Assembly (NCBI RefSeq): GCF_028737255.1
Contig: NZ_JAQZAN010000012.1
Location: 124,001 to 188,000 of the forward strand
Source of the DNA: Actinomycetospora straminea
GTDB lineage: Bacteria > Actinomycetota > Actinomycetes > Mycobacteriales > Pseudonocardiaceae
Direction of reading: 5' to 3'
DNA length: 64,000 nucleotides
Below the pieces are notes generated by a model that searched no databases, was not told the DNA's origin, and saw only the letters and a program-made list of their open reading frames with translations. Made by a program: the position numbers and the translations under genes. This document shows, piece after piece, positions 55,271 through 64,000 of this stretch (within the stretch, counting starts at the first letter, position 1; each line of letters starts with the position of its first letter).

Positions 55271-55912
55271 GTGATCTCGTCGGTGCGGGGGGAGGTCCTG
55301 GCGGTCGGGCTCGACCACGCCGTGGTGGAGGTCGGCGGGGTGGGGCTGGCGGTCCAGGCCACGCCGGCGACGCTTGCGCGCCTGCGCCGCGGCCAGCAGG
55401 CGCGGCTGGACACCGCGCTGGTGGTCCGGGAGGACTCGCTGACGCTCTACGGGTTCGCCGACGCCGCCGAGCGCGAGATGTTCCTGCTGCTCCAGACGGT
55501 GTCCGGGGTGGGCCCGCGGGTCGCGCTGGCGACGCTGGCGGTGCTCGACCCCGCGGCGCTGAGCCACGCCCTGGCCGACGGCAACCTCACGACGCTGATG
55601 AGCGTGCCGGGCATCGGGCGCAAGGGCGCCGAGCGGCTGGTCGTCGAGCTGCGCGACAAGGTCGCGCCGCCGAGCCCCGCCGACGTCGACGGCGAGCCGC
55701 CGAGCAGCCCGGTGGCCGCCGGCACCCTGCGCGACCAGGTGGTCGAGGCGCTCGTCGGCCTCGGCTTCGCCGCGAAGCCGGCGGAGAAGGCTGTCGACGA
55801 GGTCCTGGGCAGCAACGGCAGCAACGGCAGCAACGGCAGCAACGGGCACGGCGCGTCCGACTCCTCGGCCGTCCTGCGCGCCGCGCTCTCGCGCCTCGGG
55901 CCGGCGCGGTGA
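55271..55912 (+). CDS. ruvA: Holliday junction-binding protein RuvA
   Basis: A 213-residue protein that tetramerises on Holliday junctions and loads RuvB. Domain I starts [19 protein letters not shown] and includes [18 protein letters not shown]. Domain II has the two helix-hairpin-helices [17 protein letters not shown] and [22 protein letters not shown]. Domain III ([19 protein letters not shown]) contacts RuvB. A repeated GSN linker (four GSNG-type units, near residue 178) precedes the last helix, somewhat unusual. GTG 55271 follows GGAGG. The stop overlaps ruvB by four bases. The LexA-type box upstream implies SOS control of ruvAB. Confidence 0.96.
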   Translation: MISSVRGEVLAVGLDHAVVEVGGVGLAVQATPATLARLRRGQQARLDTALVVREDSLTLYGFADAAEREMFLLLQTVSGVGPRVALATLAVLDPAALSHALADGNLTTLMSVPGIGRKGAERLVVELRDKVAPPSPADVDGEPPSSPVAAGTLRDQVVEALVGLGFAAKPAEKAVDEVLGSNGSNGSNGSNGHGASDSSAVLRAALSRLGPAR

Positions 55913-56973
55913 ACGAGCACGACCTCGAGGGCAGCCTCCAGCGCGCCCTCGACGCCACGGTGGAGGACGGCGAGTCCGACCTCGAGAACCGCCTGCGCCC
56001 CGCCCGGCTGGCGGAGTTCATCGGCCAGCCCCGCGTGCGCGAGCAGCTCGACCTCGTGCTCCAGGGCGCTCTGCGCCGCGGCGCCCCGCCGGACCACGTG
56101 CTGCTCTCGGGCCCGCCCGGGCTGGGCAAGACGAGCCTCGCGATGATCATCGGGCACGAGCTCGGCAGCGCCGTGCGCATCACGTCGGGCCCGGCGCTCG
56201 AGCGGGCCGGCGACCTCGCGGCGATGCTGTCGAACCTGCTCGAGGGCGACGTCCTGTTCATCGACGAGATCCACCGCATGGCCCGGCCCGCCGAGGAGAT
56301 GCTCTACCTCGCGATGGAGGACTTCCGGGTCGACGTCGTGGTCGGCAAGGGGCCCGGGGCGACGTCGATCCCGCTCGACGTCGCTCCGTTCACGCTGGTC
56401 GGGGCGACGACGCGGGCCGGCTCGCTCACCGGCCCGCTGCGTGACCGCTTCGGCTTCACCGCGCACATGGAGTTCTACGAGCCCAGCGACCTCGAGCAGG
56501 TGCTCACCCGCAGCGCCCGCATCCTCGAGGTCGACCTGCGCCCCGACGGCGCCCGGGAGATCGCCGGCCGGTCACGGGGCACGCCGCGCATCGCCAACCG
56601 CCTGCTACGCCGGGTGCGCGACTACGCCGAGGTGCGCGCCGACGGCGCGGTCACGCGCGACGTCGCCCGCGCGGCGCTCGCGGTCTACGACGTCGACGAG
56701 CTCGGTCTCGACCGGCTGGACCGCGCCGTCCTGGGCGCGCTCGTGCGGAGCTTCGGCGGCGGGCCGGTCGGGGTGTCGACGCTCGCGGTGGCCGTGGGGG
56801 AGGAGCCCGGCACGGTCGAGGAGGTGTGCGAGCCGTACCTCGTGCGCGCCGGGATGCTCGCCCGGACGCCACGCGGGCGTGTCGCGACCCCCGCGGCGTG
56901 GCGCCATCTGGGGCAGGAGCCCCCCGCCGACCGGAGCGATGACGACCGGGGCCAGGGGACCCTGTTCGCCTGA
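55909..56973 (+). CDS. ruvB: Holliday junction branch migration ATPase RuvB
   Basis: A 354-residue AAA+ motor. [22 protein letters not shown] is the typical start; Walker A is [13 protein letters not shown], Walker B is LFIDEIHRM, sensor 1 lies in [20 protein letters not shown], and sensor 2 in [16 protein letters not shown]. The C-terminal winged helix ends with [17 protein letters not shown]. RuvB hexamers drive branch migration with RuvA. It is translated by overlap with ruvA. YajC follows 67 bases later. Confidence 0.97.
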   Translation: MNEHDLEGSLQRALDATVEDGESDLENRLRPARLAEFIGQPRVREQLDLVLQGALRRGAPPDHVLLSGPPGLGKTSLAMIIGHELGSAVRITSGPALERAGDLAAMLSNLLEGDVLFIDEIHRMARPAEEMLYLAMEDFRVDVVVGKGPGATSIPLDVAPFTLVGATTRAGSLTGPLRDRFGFTAHMEFYEPSDLEQVLTRSARILEVDLRPDGAREIAGRSRGTPRIANRLLRRVRDYAEVRADGAVTRDVARAALAVYDVDELGLDRLDRAVLGALVRSFGGGPVGVSTLAVAVGEEPGTVEEVCEPYLVRAGMLARTPRGRVATPAAWRHLGQEPPADRSDDDRGQGTLFA

Positions 56974-57040
56974 GCTGGCAGACTCGGAAACGGACAGTGC
57001 GGGGTGCGAGACCGACGCGCCCCCCGGTGATCGGAGAACG

Positions 57041-57505
57041 ATGGACCTGATCTTCCCCCTGCTCATCCTGTTCATGATCGGTCTGGTGTTCATGTCCAGC
57101 CGGCAGCGCAAGAAGCAGGAGAACCAGCAGAAGAGCCTGCAGAACAGCCTCCACGTCGGCGATGTGGTCGTCATGACGTCCGGCATCAGCGGCACGGTGG
57201 TCGACGTCGACGACGAGCGCACCATCGACCTCGAGATCGCCCCGGACGTCGTCACGACCTGGCTGCGCGCCGCGGTGCGCGAGAAGCTCGTGGCCGAGGA
57301 GGCCGTGGTCGACGGCGACACGGCCGACGCCGACGCCGACGCCCACGCCCACGCACTGCCCGAGTCGTCGGTGCCCACCGCGTCCACCCCGGTCGTCGAC
57401 CCGGCGCCGACGGCGAGCACGACGGACACGAAGGACGCACCGGGCGTCACGGCGGACGCCAAGACGGACACGACGGACAACGTGTCCTCGCCGCGCTCGT
57501 CCTGA
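57041..57505 (+). CDS. yajC: Preprotein translocase subunit YajC
   Basis: A 154-residue single-pass membrane protein of the Sec accessory complex. It has the N-terminal helix MDLIFPLLILFMIGLVFMSS, then RQRKKQENQQKSLQNSLHVGD, VVMTSGISGTVVDVDDE and TIDLEIAPDVVTTWLRAAV, all typical YajC. The C-terminal half is an acidic/Ala/Thr-rich tail with DADADAHAHA-like repeats. It acts with SecD and SecF, which follow after 116 bases. ATG 57041 follows CGGAGAACG. Confidence 0.92.
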   Translation: MDLIFPLLILFMIGLVFMSSRQRKKQENQQKSLQNSLHVGDVVVMTSGISGTVVDVDDERTIDLEIAPDVVTTWLRAAVREKLVAEEAVVDGDTADADADAHAHALPESSVPTASTPVVDPAPTASTTDTKDAPGVTADAKTDTTDNVSSPRSS

Positions 57506-57621
57506 CGCTGCGCACGACCGGTTAGCGGGCGGGGCGGCGCGGGGAGCGTCGGACCCGGCGCCTACCCTCGCGTCGAGCCCCTCCCCGGCTGACCCCACCC
57601 GACCTCCTGGAGCAACGCAGC

Positions 57622-59427
57622 GTGGCCCCTCCGACCGTCCGGTTCTCGCCCGGGCGCTACCTCGCCGCCTTCGTGGTGATCGTGGCCGCGCTCTACGGGC
57701 TGGTGTTCTTCACCGGGGACGGGTCGCCGACGCCGAAGCTCGGCATCGACCTCCAGGGCGGCACGCGGGTCACGCTGACGGCGCGCACCGAGACCGGTGC
57801 GGCGCCGACGCCGGACCAGCTGAACCTGGCGCGCACGATCATCGACCAGCGCGTCAACGGCCTCGGCGTCAGCGGCGCCGAGGTCGTGCAGGACGGCAAC
57901 AACCTGGTCATCACCGTGCCCGGTCAGGAGGGCGACCAGGCCCGCTCGTTGGGACAGACGGCACGGCTGTACTTCCGCCCGGTGCTCGGCGGCCCGATCC
58001 CGGCGCAGCAGCCGGGCCAGCCCGGCCAGCCGGCTCAGCCCGGTGCACCCCCGGAGGGCGCGGCGACGCCCGGCGGCGCGACCGGCGCCGGCACCCCGGG
58101 GCAGACCCCGGCGGGCCAGAGCGCCCCGATCGCGGCGCCGGAGCAGCCGCCGGTGCCGACGCCGCCCCCGGGCGGCGGGGTGGCCGGCGGCGGCACGTCG
58201 CAGGACCCGCGCCAGGCCCAGGCCATCGCCCAGGCCAAGGAGACGCGCCAGAGCGAGGACCCGGCGGTCCAGGAGCAGGCGGCGCTGGCGCTCGACTGCG
58301 CGGTCGAGGACCCGCTGCGCGGCTACGACGACCCGGCTCGCCCGCTCGTCGCCTGCAACCGCGAGGGCACCGAGAAGTACCTGCTCGGCCCGGCGATCCT
58401 CTCGGGCACCGACGTCGCCAGCGCGACGCCGAACCCGAACCCGCAGGGCGTCGGCTGGGTCATCAACCTCGCCTTCAAGTCCGAGGCGGCGGGCACCTGG
58501 GCCGACTACACCAGCGCGAACGTCAACAACTCGAACGCCGTGGTGCTCGACTCGCAGGTGGTCTCGGCGCTGCGGATCGTGCAGCCGCTGCTCGACGGCA
58601 ACGCCCAGATCTCCGGCAACTTCAATCAGGGCTCGGCCACCGACTTCGCCAACGTCCTGCGCTACGGCTCTCTGCCGTTGTCGTTCGACGTCTCCGAGGC
58701 CCAGACCGTGTCGGCGACCCTGGGCCTCGCCTCGCTGCAGGCCGGGCTGATCGCGGGCGTCGTCGGCCTCGCGCTGGTCTTCCTGTACTCGCTGTTCTAC
58801 TACCGCGCGCTCGGCGTGCTGACCATCCTGTCGCTGATCCTGTCCGGGCTCGTCGTCTACGCCGTGCTCGTGCTGCTCGGGCGCGGGATCGGCTTCACCC
58901 TCGACCTCGCCGGCGTCGCCGGGTTCATCGTCGCCATCGGCATCACGGCCGACTCGTTCGTCATCTTCTTCGAACGGATCAAGGACGAGGTCCGCGAGGG
59001 ACGGAGCTTCCGGTCGGCGGTGCCCCGAGGCTGGGTGCGGGCGCGGAGGACGATCCTGTCGGGCGACGCGGTCAGCTTCCTCGCCGCCGTCGTGCTCTAC
59101 GTGCTCGCGGTCGGCCAGGTCAAGGGCTTCGCCTTCACCCTGGGCATGTCCACGGTCCTCGACCTCATCGTGGTGTTCCTCGTGACGCACCCCCTGCTCG
59201 CCCTCGCGTCGAACTCCCGCCTGTTCTCGAGCCCGGCGTGGTCCGGGCTCGGGGAGGTGGCGCGCACCGCGCCCCGGTCCGGCTCCGGACCACCCCGCAC
59301 GGGCGGGCGACGACCGGCGGGCCGGGCAGGCACCACGAGCCGGTCGGGCACGGGCTCGCCGGGCAACGGTGCCCGCGCCGGCGCGGGCACCGCCCGCAGC
59401 CGCACCCAGCGCGGGGGTGACCGATGA
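57622..59427 (+). CDS. secD: Protein translocase subunit SecD
   Basis: A 601-residue membrane protein of the SecDF proton-driven export motor. One helix opens it (LAAFVVIVAALYGLVFF), then LGIDLQGGTRVTLTA and TIIDQRVNGLGVSGAEV of the P1 head. Residues about 127-198 are a Pro/Gln/Gly/Ala-rich insertion. The P1 domain resumes and five helices follow, with GVAGFIVAIGITADSFVIFFERIKDE-type motif (ADSFVIFFERIKDEVREG). The tail after the last helix is Gly/Arg/Ser-rich and basic. GTG 57622 starts it; the secF ATG overlaps its stop (ATGA). Confidence 0.95.
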   Translation: MAPPTVRFSPGRYLAAFVVIVAALYGLVFFTGDGSPTPKLGIDLQGGTRVTLTARTETGAAPTPDQLNLARTIIDQRVNGLGVSGAEVVQDGNNLVITVPGQEGDQARSLGQTARLYFRPVLGGPIPAQQPGQPGQPAQPGAPPEGAATPGGATGAGTPGQTPAGQSAPIAAPEQPPVPTPPPGGGVAGGGTSQDPRQAQAIAQAKETRQSEDPAVQEQAALALDCAVEDPLRGYDDPARPLVACNREGTEKYLLGPAILSGTDVASATPNPNPQGVGWVINLAFKSEAAGTWADYTSANVNNSNAVVLDSQVVSALRIVQPLLDGNAQISGNFNQGSATDFANVLRYGSLPLSFDVSEAQTVSATLGLASLQAGLIAGVVGLALVFLYSLFYYRALGVLTILSLILSGLVVYAVLVLLGRGIGFTLDLAGVAGFIVAIGITADSFVIFFERIKDEVREGRSFRSAVPRGWVRARRTILSGDAVSFLAAVVLYVLAVGQVKGFAFTLGMSTVLDLIVVFLVTHPLLALASNSRLFSSPAWSGLGEVARTAPRSGSGPPRTGGRRPAGRAGTTSRSGTGSPGNGARAGAGTARSRTQRGGDR

Positions 59428-60863
59428 CCCACTCCACCGGACCCACCGGACGACGCCCGCAGTTCCGGGCGAGCACGGGCGAGCCCGTCGACGACCGCCT
59501 CGACGACCGCCTCGACGAGATGGACCGCGACGACCTCGCCGATCGCGGGGACGATCCCGCCGACGACCTCGCCGACCGCGACGAGGACGTCGACGACACC
59601 GCCGACGCCACCGCCGCGTCCCGCACCCCGCGCCGGCGCAGCCGGCTCGACGCGCTCTACCGCGGCAACGGCGGGCTGGACATCGTCGGGCGCTCGAAGA
59701 CCTGGTACGCGGTCTTCGGCGCCGCGTTGATCATCTGCATCCTGTCGATGGTCATCCGGGGCTTCAACTTCGGCATCGACTTCGAGGGCGGCACGAGCGT
59801 CCAGCTGCCCGCCGCTGGCGCGAACGGCGTCATCGCGACGAGCCAGGTCGAGGAGACCTACCAGCAGACGCTGGGCTTCCCGGCCACCTCGGTGCAGAGC
59901 GCCGGTCAGGGCGACAGCGCGACGATCATCATCCGGTCCGAGCGCCTCGACATCGGGCAGGTCGTGGCGCTGCGGCAGGCGCTGTTCGACCAGTTCCAGC
60001 CGCTGGGCACCGCCGGCACACCCGACCCGAACGCGATCTCCGACAGCGCCGTCAGCGCGAGCTGGGGCGGGGAGATCACGCAGCAGGCGCTCATCGCGCT
60101 CGCCGTGTTCCTCGTGCTGGTGACGATCTATCTCTCGTTCTACTTCGAGAGACGCATGGCCTTCGCGGCCCTCGTCGCCCTGGCCAACGACATCATCATC
60201 ACCGCCGGCGTGTACTCGCTGGTCGGCTTCGAGGTGTCGCCCGCGACGGTCATCGGCCTGCTGACCATCCTCGGGTTCTCGCTCTACGACACGGTCGTCG
60301 TGTTCGACAAGGTCCGCGAGAACACCCGCGGCCTGCTCGGGCTCACGCGGCGCACCTACGCCGAGGCCGCGAACCTCGCCGTCAACCAGACCCTCATGCG
60401 GTCGCTGAACACCTCGCTCATCGCCGCGCTCCCGCTGGTCGGGCTGTTCGTGGTCGGCGTGGTGCTGCTCGGCGTCGGCGTGCTCGGCGACCTGGCGCTG
60501 GTCCAGCTCGTCGGCACGATCGTCGGCGCCGCGTCGTCGGTGCTGCTCGCGACGCCGATCGTCGTGGACCTCGCGATGCGCGACAGGCGCTGGGCCGCGC
60601 AGGCCGAGAAGGTCGCGGCGCGGCGGGCCAAGGCCGCGCGCCGGGCGTCCGCACCCGCCGGTGACGGCGAGGGGTCGGGGAGCGCGGGCACCGCGGGCCC
60701 CAGCACCGACGTCCTCGACACCCGCGAGGTCGCGGCGGCCGGGGCGGGCCGGTCGGGCACGCCGCGGGCCGGCAGCCGGGCCGCCGCCGGAGCGGGCGCG
60801 CCCCGACCGGGCGCGCGCCCTGCGGGCAAGTCCGGGCGGCCGTCGGGCAAGCGGCGCCGGTGA
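59424..60863 (+). CDS. secF: Protein translocase subunit SecF
   Basis: A 479-residue partner of SecD. An acidic Asp-rich N-terminal 60 residues (repeated DDRLDDRLDE) is unusual. The conserved part begins with LDIVGRSKTWYAVFG, FGIDFEGGTSVQLPA and the five C-terminal helices including LTILGFSLYDTVVVFDKVREN and NQTLMRSLNTSLIAALPL. A basic Ala/Arg/Gly tail of about 90 residues ends it. ATG 59424 overlaps the secD stop by four bases, and its stop overlaps apt. Confidence 0.95.
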   Translation: MTHSTGPTGRRPQFRASTGEPVDDRLDDRLDEMDRDDLADRGDDPADDLADRDEDVDDTADATAASRTPRRRSRLDALYRGNGGLDIVGRSKTWYAVFGAALIICILSMVIRGFNFGIDFEGGTSVQLPAAGANGVIATSQVEETYQQTLGFPATSVQSAGQGDSATIIIRSERLDIGQVVALRQALFDQFQPLGTAGTPDPNAISDSAVSASWGGEITQQALIALAVFLVLVTIYLSFYFERRMAFAALVALANDIIITAGVYSLVGFEVSPATVIGLLTILGFSLYDTVVVFDKVRENTRGLLGLTRRTYAEAANLAVNQTLMRSLNTSLIAALPLVGLFVVGVVLLGVGVLGDLALVQLVGTIVGAASSVLLATPIVVDLAMRDRRWAAQAEKVAARRAKAARRASAPAGDGEGSGSAGTAGPSTDVLDTREVAAAGAGRSGTPRAGSRAAAGAGAPRPGARPAGKSGRPSGKRRR

Positions 60864-61423
60864 ACACCCCCGACACGGTGAACACGGCCGCCGACACCGA
60901 TCTCGACCTCGTCGCCGGGCTCCTGCGCGACGTCCCGGACTTCCCGACGCCGGGCATCCGGTTCTGGGACCTGTCCGCCCTGCTCGCCGACGGCGCCGGG
61001 CTCGCCGCGACGACCCGTCTGCTCGCGGCGAGCGCGGGGGAGGGCGAGCACGCCGCCGACGTCGTCGTGGGCATCGAGGCCCGCGGGTTCCTGCTCGGCG
61101 CGGCCGTGGCGCACGCGCTCGGCGTGGGCGTCGTGGCGGTGCGCAAGCACGGCAAGCTCCCGGTGGTGGCCGCGCGCCGGTCCTACGACCTCGAGTACGG
61201 CTCGGCGACCCTCGAGCTCCCCGCCGACGTCCTGCGCCCCGGCGAGCGGGCCCTGCTGGTGGACGACGTGCTCGCCACCGGCGGCACCGCGGTCGCGGCG
61301 TGCGAGCTGGTCGAGGGGGCGGGCGCGGAGGTCGCGGCGATCTCCATGGTGCTCGAGCTGCCCGCCCTCGGCGGGCGCGCGCGGCTGGGCGACCGGCCCG
61401 TGCACACCCTGCTCGCCCGCTGA
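60860..61423 (+). CDS. apt: Adenine phosphoribosyltransferase
   Basis: A 187-residue enzyme making AMP from adenine and PRPP. It has [19 protein letters not shown] at the start (usually ...GIxFxDi), [47 protein letters not shown] and the PRPP loop [17 protein letters not shown]. All match APRT. GTG 60860 overlaps the secF stop by four bases. The order secD, secF, apt, rel is conserved in actinobacteria. A 10-bp-stem hairpin follows. Confidence 0.95.
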   Translation: MNTPDTVNTAADTDLDLVAGLLRDVPDFPTPGIRFWDLSALLADGAGLAATTRLLAASAGEGEHAADVVVGIEARGFLLGAAVAHALGVGVVAVRKHGKLPVVAARRSYDLEYGSATLELPADVLRPGERALLVDDVLATGGTAVAACELVEGAGAEVAAISMVLELPALGGRARLGDRPVHTLLAR

Positions 61424-61428
61424 GCGCA

Positions 61429-61466
61429 CGCGACGGCGCCGCCGGTCGCCGCCGATCGCCGTCGCG
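61429..61466 (+). terminator. Hairpin terminator after apt
   Basis: CGCGACGGCG pairs with CGCCGTCGCG (10 bp) around an 18-base loop, beginning six bases after the apt stop. The remaining intergenic space to 61727 (304 bases in all) contains no gene that I can support, only the rel promoter below and several short GATCG-type inverted repeats. Confidence 0.6.
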
Positions 61467-61635
61467 CCCGCGGGGACGGAGCAGCGCGCCGTGACCGCCG
61501 GCCCGCTCCTCGCGCGGGGACCGACGACCGTCGGACCGCCCGGCGCACGCCGGCGGCCGCCCCGACCGTGGCGATCGCCGTCACCCACGCGTACCGATCG
61601 TGGGCGACCGATGGCCCGATCGGGCCCCGACCGTC

Positions 61636-61664
61636 CGGACACCTCGCCCGCGCGGAGATATCCT
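61636..61664 (+). promoter_or_regulatory. Probable rel promoter
   Basis: CGGACA (61636-61641), a 17-base spacer, then TATCCT (61659-61664), giving a leader of about 55 bases before the rel GTG. The -10 is good; the -35 matches only at its GACA part. Confidence 0.45.
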
Positions 61665-61727
61665 GGATGGATTCCGGGCGTCGCGGCACACGAGTGCGGG
61701 CCCGCCCGGAGGGGAAGGGGACGACGC

Positions 61728-64000
61728 GTGAGCCAGGACGTCGACGCCGCAGGGACCGGGCCGGGCTCCCCGCCCGCCACGAGCACCGGGTCCGGCCCCG
61801 CCGACGTGTCCTCCGCCTCCGAGGACGCCGTCCTCGACGCCGCCGGCCTCTCACCCGCGCGCCCGGTCAGCCCCACGCGCCCGCCGTCGGCCACGCGCCG
61901 CGTCCGCGCCCGCATCGCCCGGCGCATCACCGCCCAGCGCTCGGGCGCGGTCAAGCCGGTGCTCGAGCCGCTGGCCGCGGTGCACCGCGAGCTGCACCCG
62001 TCGGCGGACATGGGCACCCTGCAGCGCGCCTACGACACCGCCGAGCGTTTCCACGACGGCCAGATGCGCAAGAGCGGCGACCCGTACATCACCCACCCGC
62101 TCGCCGTCGCCACCATCCTCGGCGAGCTCGGGATGGACACGACGACGCTGGTCGCGGCCCTGCTGCACGACACCGTCGAGGACACCGCCTACTCGCTGGA
62201 CAAGCTCTCGGCCGACTTCGGCGCCGAGGTCGCCCACCTCGTCGACGGCGTCACCAAGCTCGACAAGGTCCAGCTGGGCGCGGCCGCCGAGGCGGAGACG
62301 ATCCGCAAGATGGTCGTCGCGATGGCCCGCGACCCGCGCGTGCTCGTGATCAAGCTGGCCGACCGGCTGCACAACATGCGCACGATGCGCTTCCTCAAGC
62401 CGGAGAAGCAGGCCAAGAAGGCCCGCGAGACCCTCGAGGTGCTCGCTCCGCTCGCCCACCGCCTCGGGATGTCGACGGTCAAGTGGGAGCTGGAGGACCT
62501 CGCGTTCGCGATCCTGCACCCCAAGCGCTACGACGAGATCGTGCGCCTGGTCGCGGACCGCGCGCCGAGCCGCGACACGTACCTGCGCACGGTGATCGAC
62601 GAGGTCTCCGGGCAGCTGACCGAGGCGCGGGTCAAGGCCGAGGTGCTCGGCCGCCCGAAGCACTACTACTCGATCTACCAGAAGATGATCGTCAAGGGGA
62701 AGGACTTCGACGACATCCACGACCTGGTGGGCGTCCGGGTGCTCGTCGAGGACGTGCGCGACTGCTACGCCGCGATGGGCATGGTCCACGCGCTGTGGCA
62801 GCCGATGCCCGGCCGGTTCAAGGACTACATCGCCCAGCCGCGCTTCGGCGTCTACCAGTCACTGCACACCACGGTGATCGGGCCGGACGGGCAGCCGCTC
62901 GAGGTGCAGATCCGCACCCACGAGATGCACCGCACCGCCGAGTACGGCATCGCCGCGCACTGGCGGTACAAGGAGACCAAGGGTGCGCACAAGGGCGGGT
63001 CGTCCGGTGACGGCACCCTCGAGCTCGACGAGATGGCCTGGATGCGCCAGCTGCTCGACTGGCAGCGCGAGGCCGCGGACCCCGGCGAGTTCCTCGAGTC
63101 CCTGCGCTACGACCTCGCCACCCGCGAGATCTTCGTCTTCACGCCGAAGGGCGACGTCATCACGCTGCCCAGCGGGTCGACGCCGGTCGACTTCGCGTAC
63201 GCCGTGCACACCGAGGTCGGCAACAAGTGCATCGGCAGCCGCGTCAACGGCCGGCTCGTCGCCCTCGAGCGGGAGCTCGAGAACGGCGAGGTCGTCGAGA
63301 TCTTCACGTCGAAGGCCGAGGGCGCCGGGCCGTCGCGCGACTGGCTGTCGTTCGTCGCCTCGCCGCGGGCCAAGCAGAAGATCAAGCAGTGGTTCGCGAA
63401 GGAGCGCCGCGAGGAGGCGATCGAGGGCGGCAAGGAGGCCATCACCCGCGAGGCGCGGCGCACCGGCCTGCCGCTGCAGCGCCTGGTCTCCGCCGACTCG
63501 ATGGGCGCGCTCGCCCACGAGCTGCACTACCAGGACATCTCGGCGCTCTACGCCGCCGTCGGCGAGCACCACGTCTCGGCCCGCCACGTCGTGCAGCGCC
63601 TCGTCGCCCTGCTCGGCGGGGTGGAGCAGAACGAGGAGGAGCTCGCCGACCGCGCGACGCCGTCGACGGTCCAGCGCCGCCGCGGCACCGGCGACGTCGG
63701 CGTCGTCATCGACGACATGGAGGGCAGCGGGGACGGGGGCGACTCCTCCGACGTCTGGATCAAGCTCGCGCGGTGCTGCACGCCGGTCCCGGGCGACGGC
63801 ATCCTCGGCTTCGTCACCCGTGGCGGCGGGGTCAGCGTGCACCGCACCGACTGCACCAACGCCGACGAGCTGCGCAGCGAGCCCGAGCGCCTGGTCAACG
63901 TCCACTGGGCGTCGTCGTCGAGCGCGCTGTTCCTCGTCGCGATCCAGGCCGAGGCGCTCGACCGGCACCGTCTGCTGTCCGACATCACCAAGGTCCTCGC
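61728..64000 (+). CDS. rel: Bifunctional (p)ppGpp synthetase/hydrolase, C-terminus beyond window
   Basis: The first 757 codons of the long RelA/SpoT homologue of actinobacteria. After an 80-residue Ala/Pro/Ser-rich start, the HD hydrolase domain has [22 protein letters not shown] (near 146) and [13 protein letters not shown], all intact. The synthetase domain has [13 protein letters not shown] and [19 protein letters not shown], where RxKD is the charge pattern of bifunctional Rel rather than of synthetase-only RelA (ExDD). TGS follows ([23 protein letters not shown], in parts) and then the zinc-finger-type [11 protein letters not shown]. The last seen residues are in the ACT region ([13 protein letters not shown]). 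GTG 61728 has GAGGGGAAGGGG upstream. It synthesises and destroys the starvation alarmone. Confidence 0.95.
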   Translation, partial: MSQDVDAAGTGPGSPPATSTGSGPADVSSASEDAVLDAAGLSPARPVSPTRPPSATRRVRARIARRITAQRSGAVKPVLEPLAAVHRELHPSADMGTLQRAYDTAERFHDGQMRKSGDPYITHPLAVATILGELGMDTTTLVAALLHDTVEDTAYSLDKLSADFGAEVAHLVDGVTKLDKVQLGAAAEAETIRKMVVAMARDPRVLVIKLADRLHNMRTMRFLKPEKQAKKARETLEVLAPLAHRLGMSTVKWELEDLAFAILHPKRYDEIVRLVADRAPSRDTYLRTVIDEVSGQLTEARVKAEVLGRPKHYYSIYQKMIVKGKDFDDIHDLVGVRVLVEDVRDCYAAMGMVHALWQPMPGRFKDYIAQPRFGVYQSLHTTVIGPDGQPLEVQIRTHEMHRTAEYGIAAHWRYKETKGAHKGGSSGDGTLELDEMAWMRQLLDWQREAADPGEFLESLRYDLATREIFVFTPKGDVITLPSGSTPVDFAYAVHTEVGNKCIGSRVNGRLVALERELENGEVVEIFTSKAEGAGPSRDWLSFVASPRAKQKIKQWFAKERREEAIEGGKEAITREARRTGLPLQRLVSADSMGALAHELHYQDISALYAAVGEHHVSARHVVQRLVALLGGVEQNEEELADRATPSTVQRRRGTGDVGVVIDDMEGSGDGGDSSDVWIKLARCCTPVPGDGILGFVTRGGGVSVHRTDCTNADELRSEPERLVNVHWASSSSALFLVAIQAEALDRHRLLSDITKVL

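Overview
This is a very GC-rich, densely packed actinobacterial chromosome segment with many GTG starts, 4-bp ATGA/GTGA gene overlaps and start codons 6-9 bases after a TANNNT hexamer. The order thrS, Ap4A-phosphorylase-type HIT gene, pgsA, patA, (gap), pimA, NUDIX gene, pdxS, pdxT, yebC, ruvC, ruvA, ruvB, yajC, secD, secF, apt, rel matches from memory the Mycobacterium tuberculosis order Rv2614c to Rv2583c. A mycolic-acid-group relative is therefore likely. Other gene content and the palindrome-rich intergenic spaces suggest a Pseudonocardiales-type genome (inference). I saw no rRNA, tRNA, CRISPR array, transposase or integrase.

Region 1-4.8 kb holds a partial GAF protein, a GAF-ANTAR regulator, a DHA2-type drug exporter, a MarR regulator and a mycothiol-dependent-isomerase-like protein. 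Region 4.8-12.7 kb is a minus-strand block. It runs nagA, a PgaC/NodC-like family 2 glycosyltransferase, a 59-residue membrane protein, a CE4 polysaccharide deacetylase and a LanC-like lipoprotein without the usual zinc cysteines, then a CvpA-like protein, a DUF3662 protein and an FHA protein. The first five look like a poly-amino-sugar export and modification locus; the combination with a LanC-like lipoprotein and a tiny membrane subunit is the best candidate for an undescribed system here.

Region 12.7-22.6 kb carries a MOSC protein, an MFS exporter, an IclR regulator facing an enolase-superfamily gene, a group III alcohol dehydrogenase behind a hairpin and a 23-codon leader ORF, an acyl desaturase, and a PucR regulator facing a membrane esterase. 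Region 22.6-37.9 kb is the phosphatidylinositol mannoside operon split in two. thrS, HIT, pgsA and patA are followed by an array of six palindromes, then a ROK repressor and an overlapping otsB, GH65 phosphorylase, beta-phosphoglucomutase, glucokinase and sugar-porter operon. pimA and a LemA-NUDIX fusion resume after a large hairpin. The inserted block would import and phosphorolyse trehalose or a related disaccharide to glucose-6-phosphate.

Region 37.9-50.9 kb has a TetR/VOC divergon with twin operators, pdxS and pdxT (PLP synthase), twin DUF4190-type proteins, an SDR, a frameshifted manA, a small protein made of five 15-residue repeats, an F420-type oxidoreductase operon, a sugar-dehydrogenase-like lipoprotein, yebC, and a decayed phosphatase-family gene. 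Region 50.9-64 kb is DNA repair (alkB with a LexA-type box; ruvC; ruvAB with a second LexA-type box), protein export (yajC, secD, secF), adenine salvage (apt) and the stringent-response gene rel, cut by the window end. ruvC is separated from ruvAB by a hydrolase gene, a strong terminator and a dispersed 27-bp palindrome that also lies between nagA and the MOSC gene.
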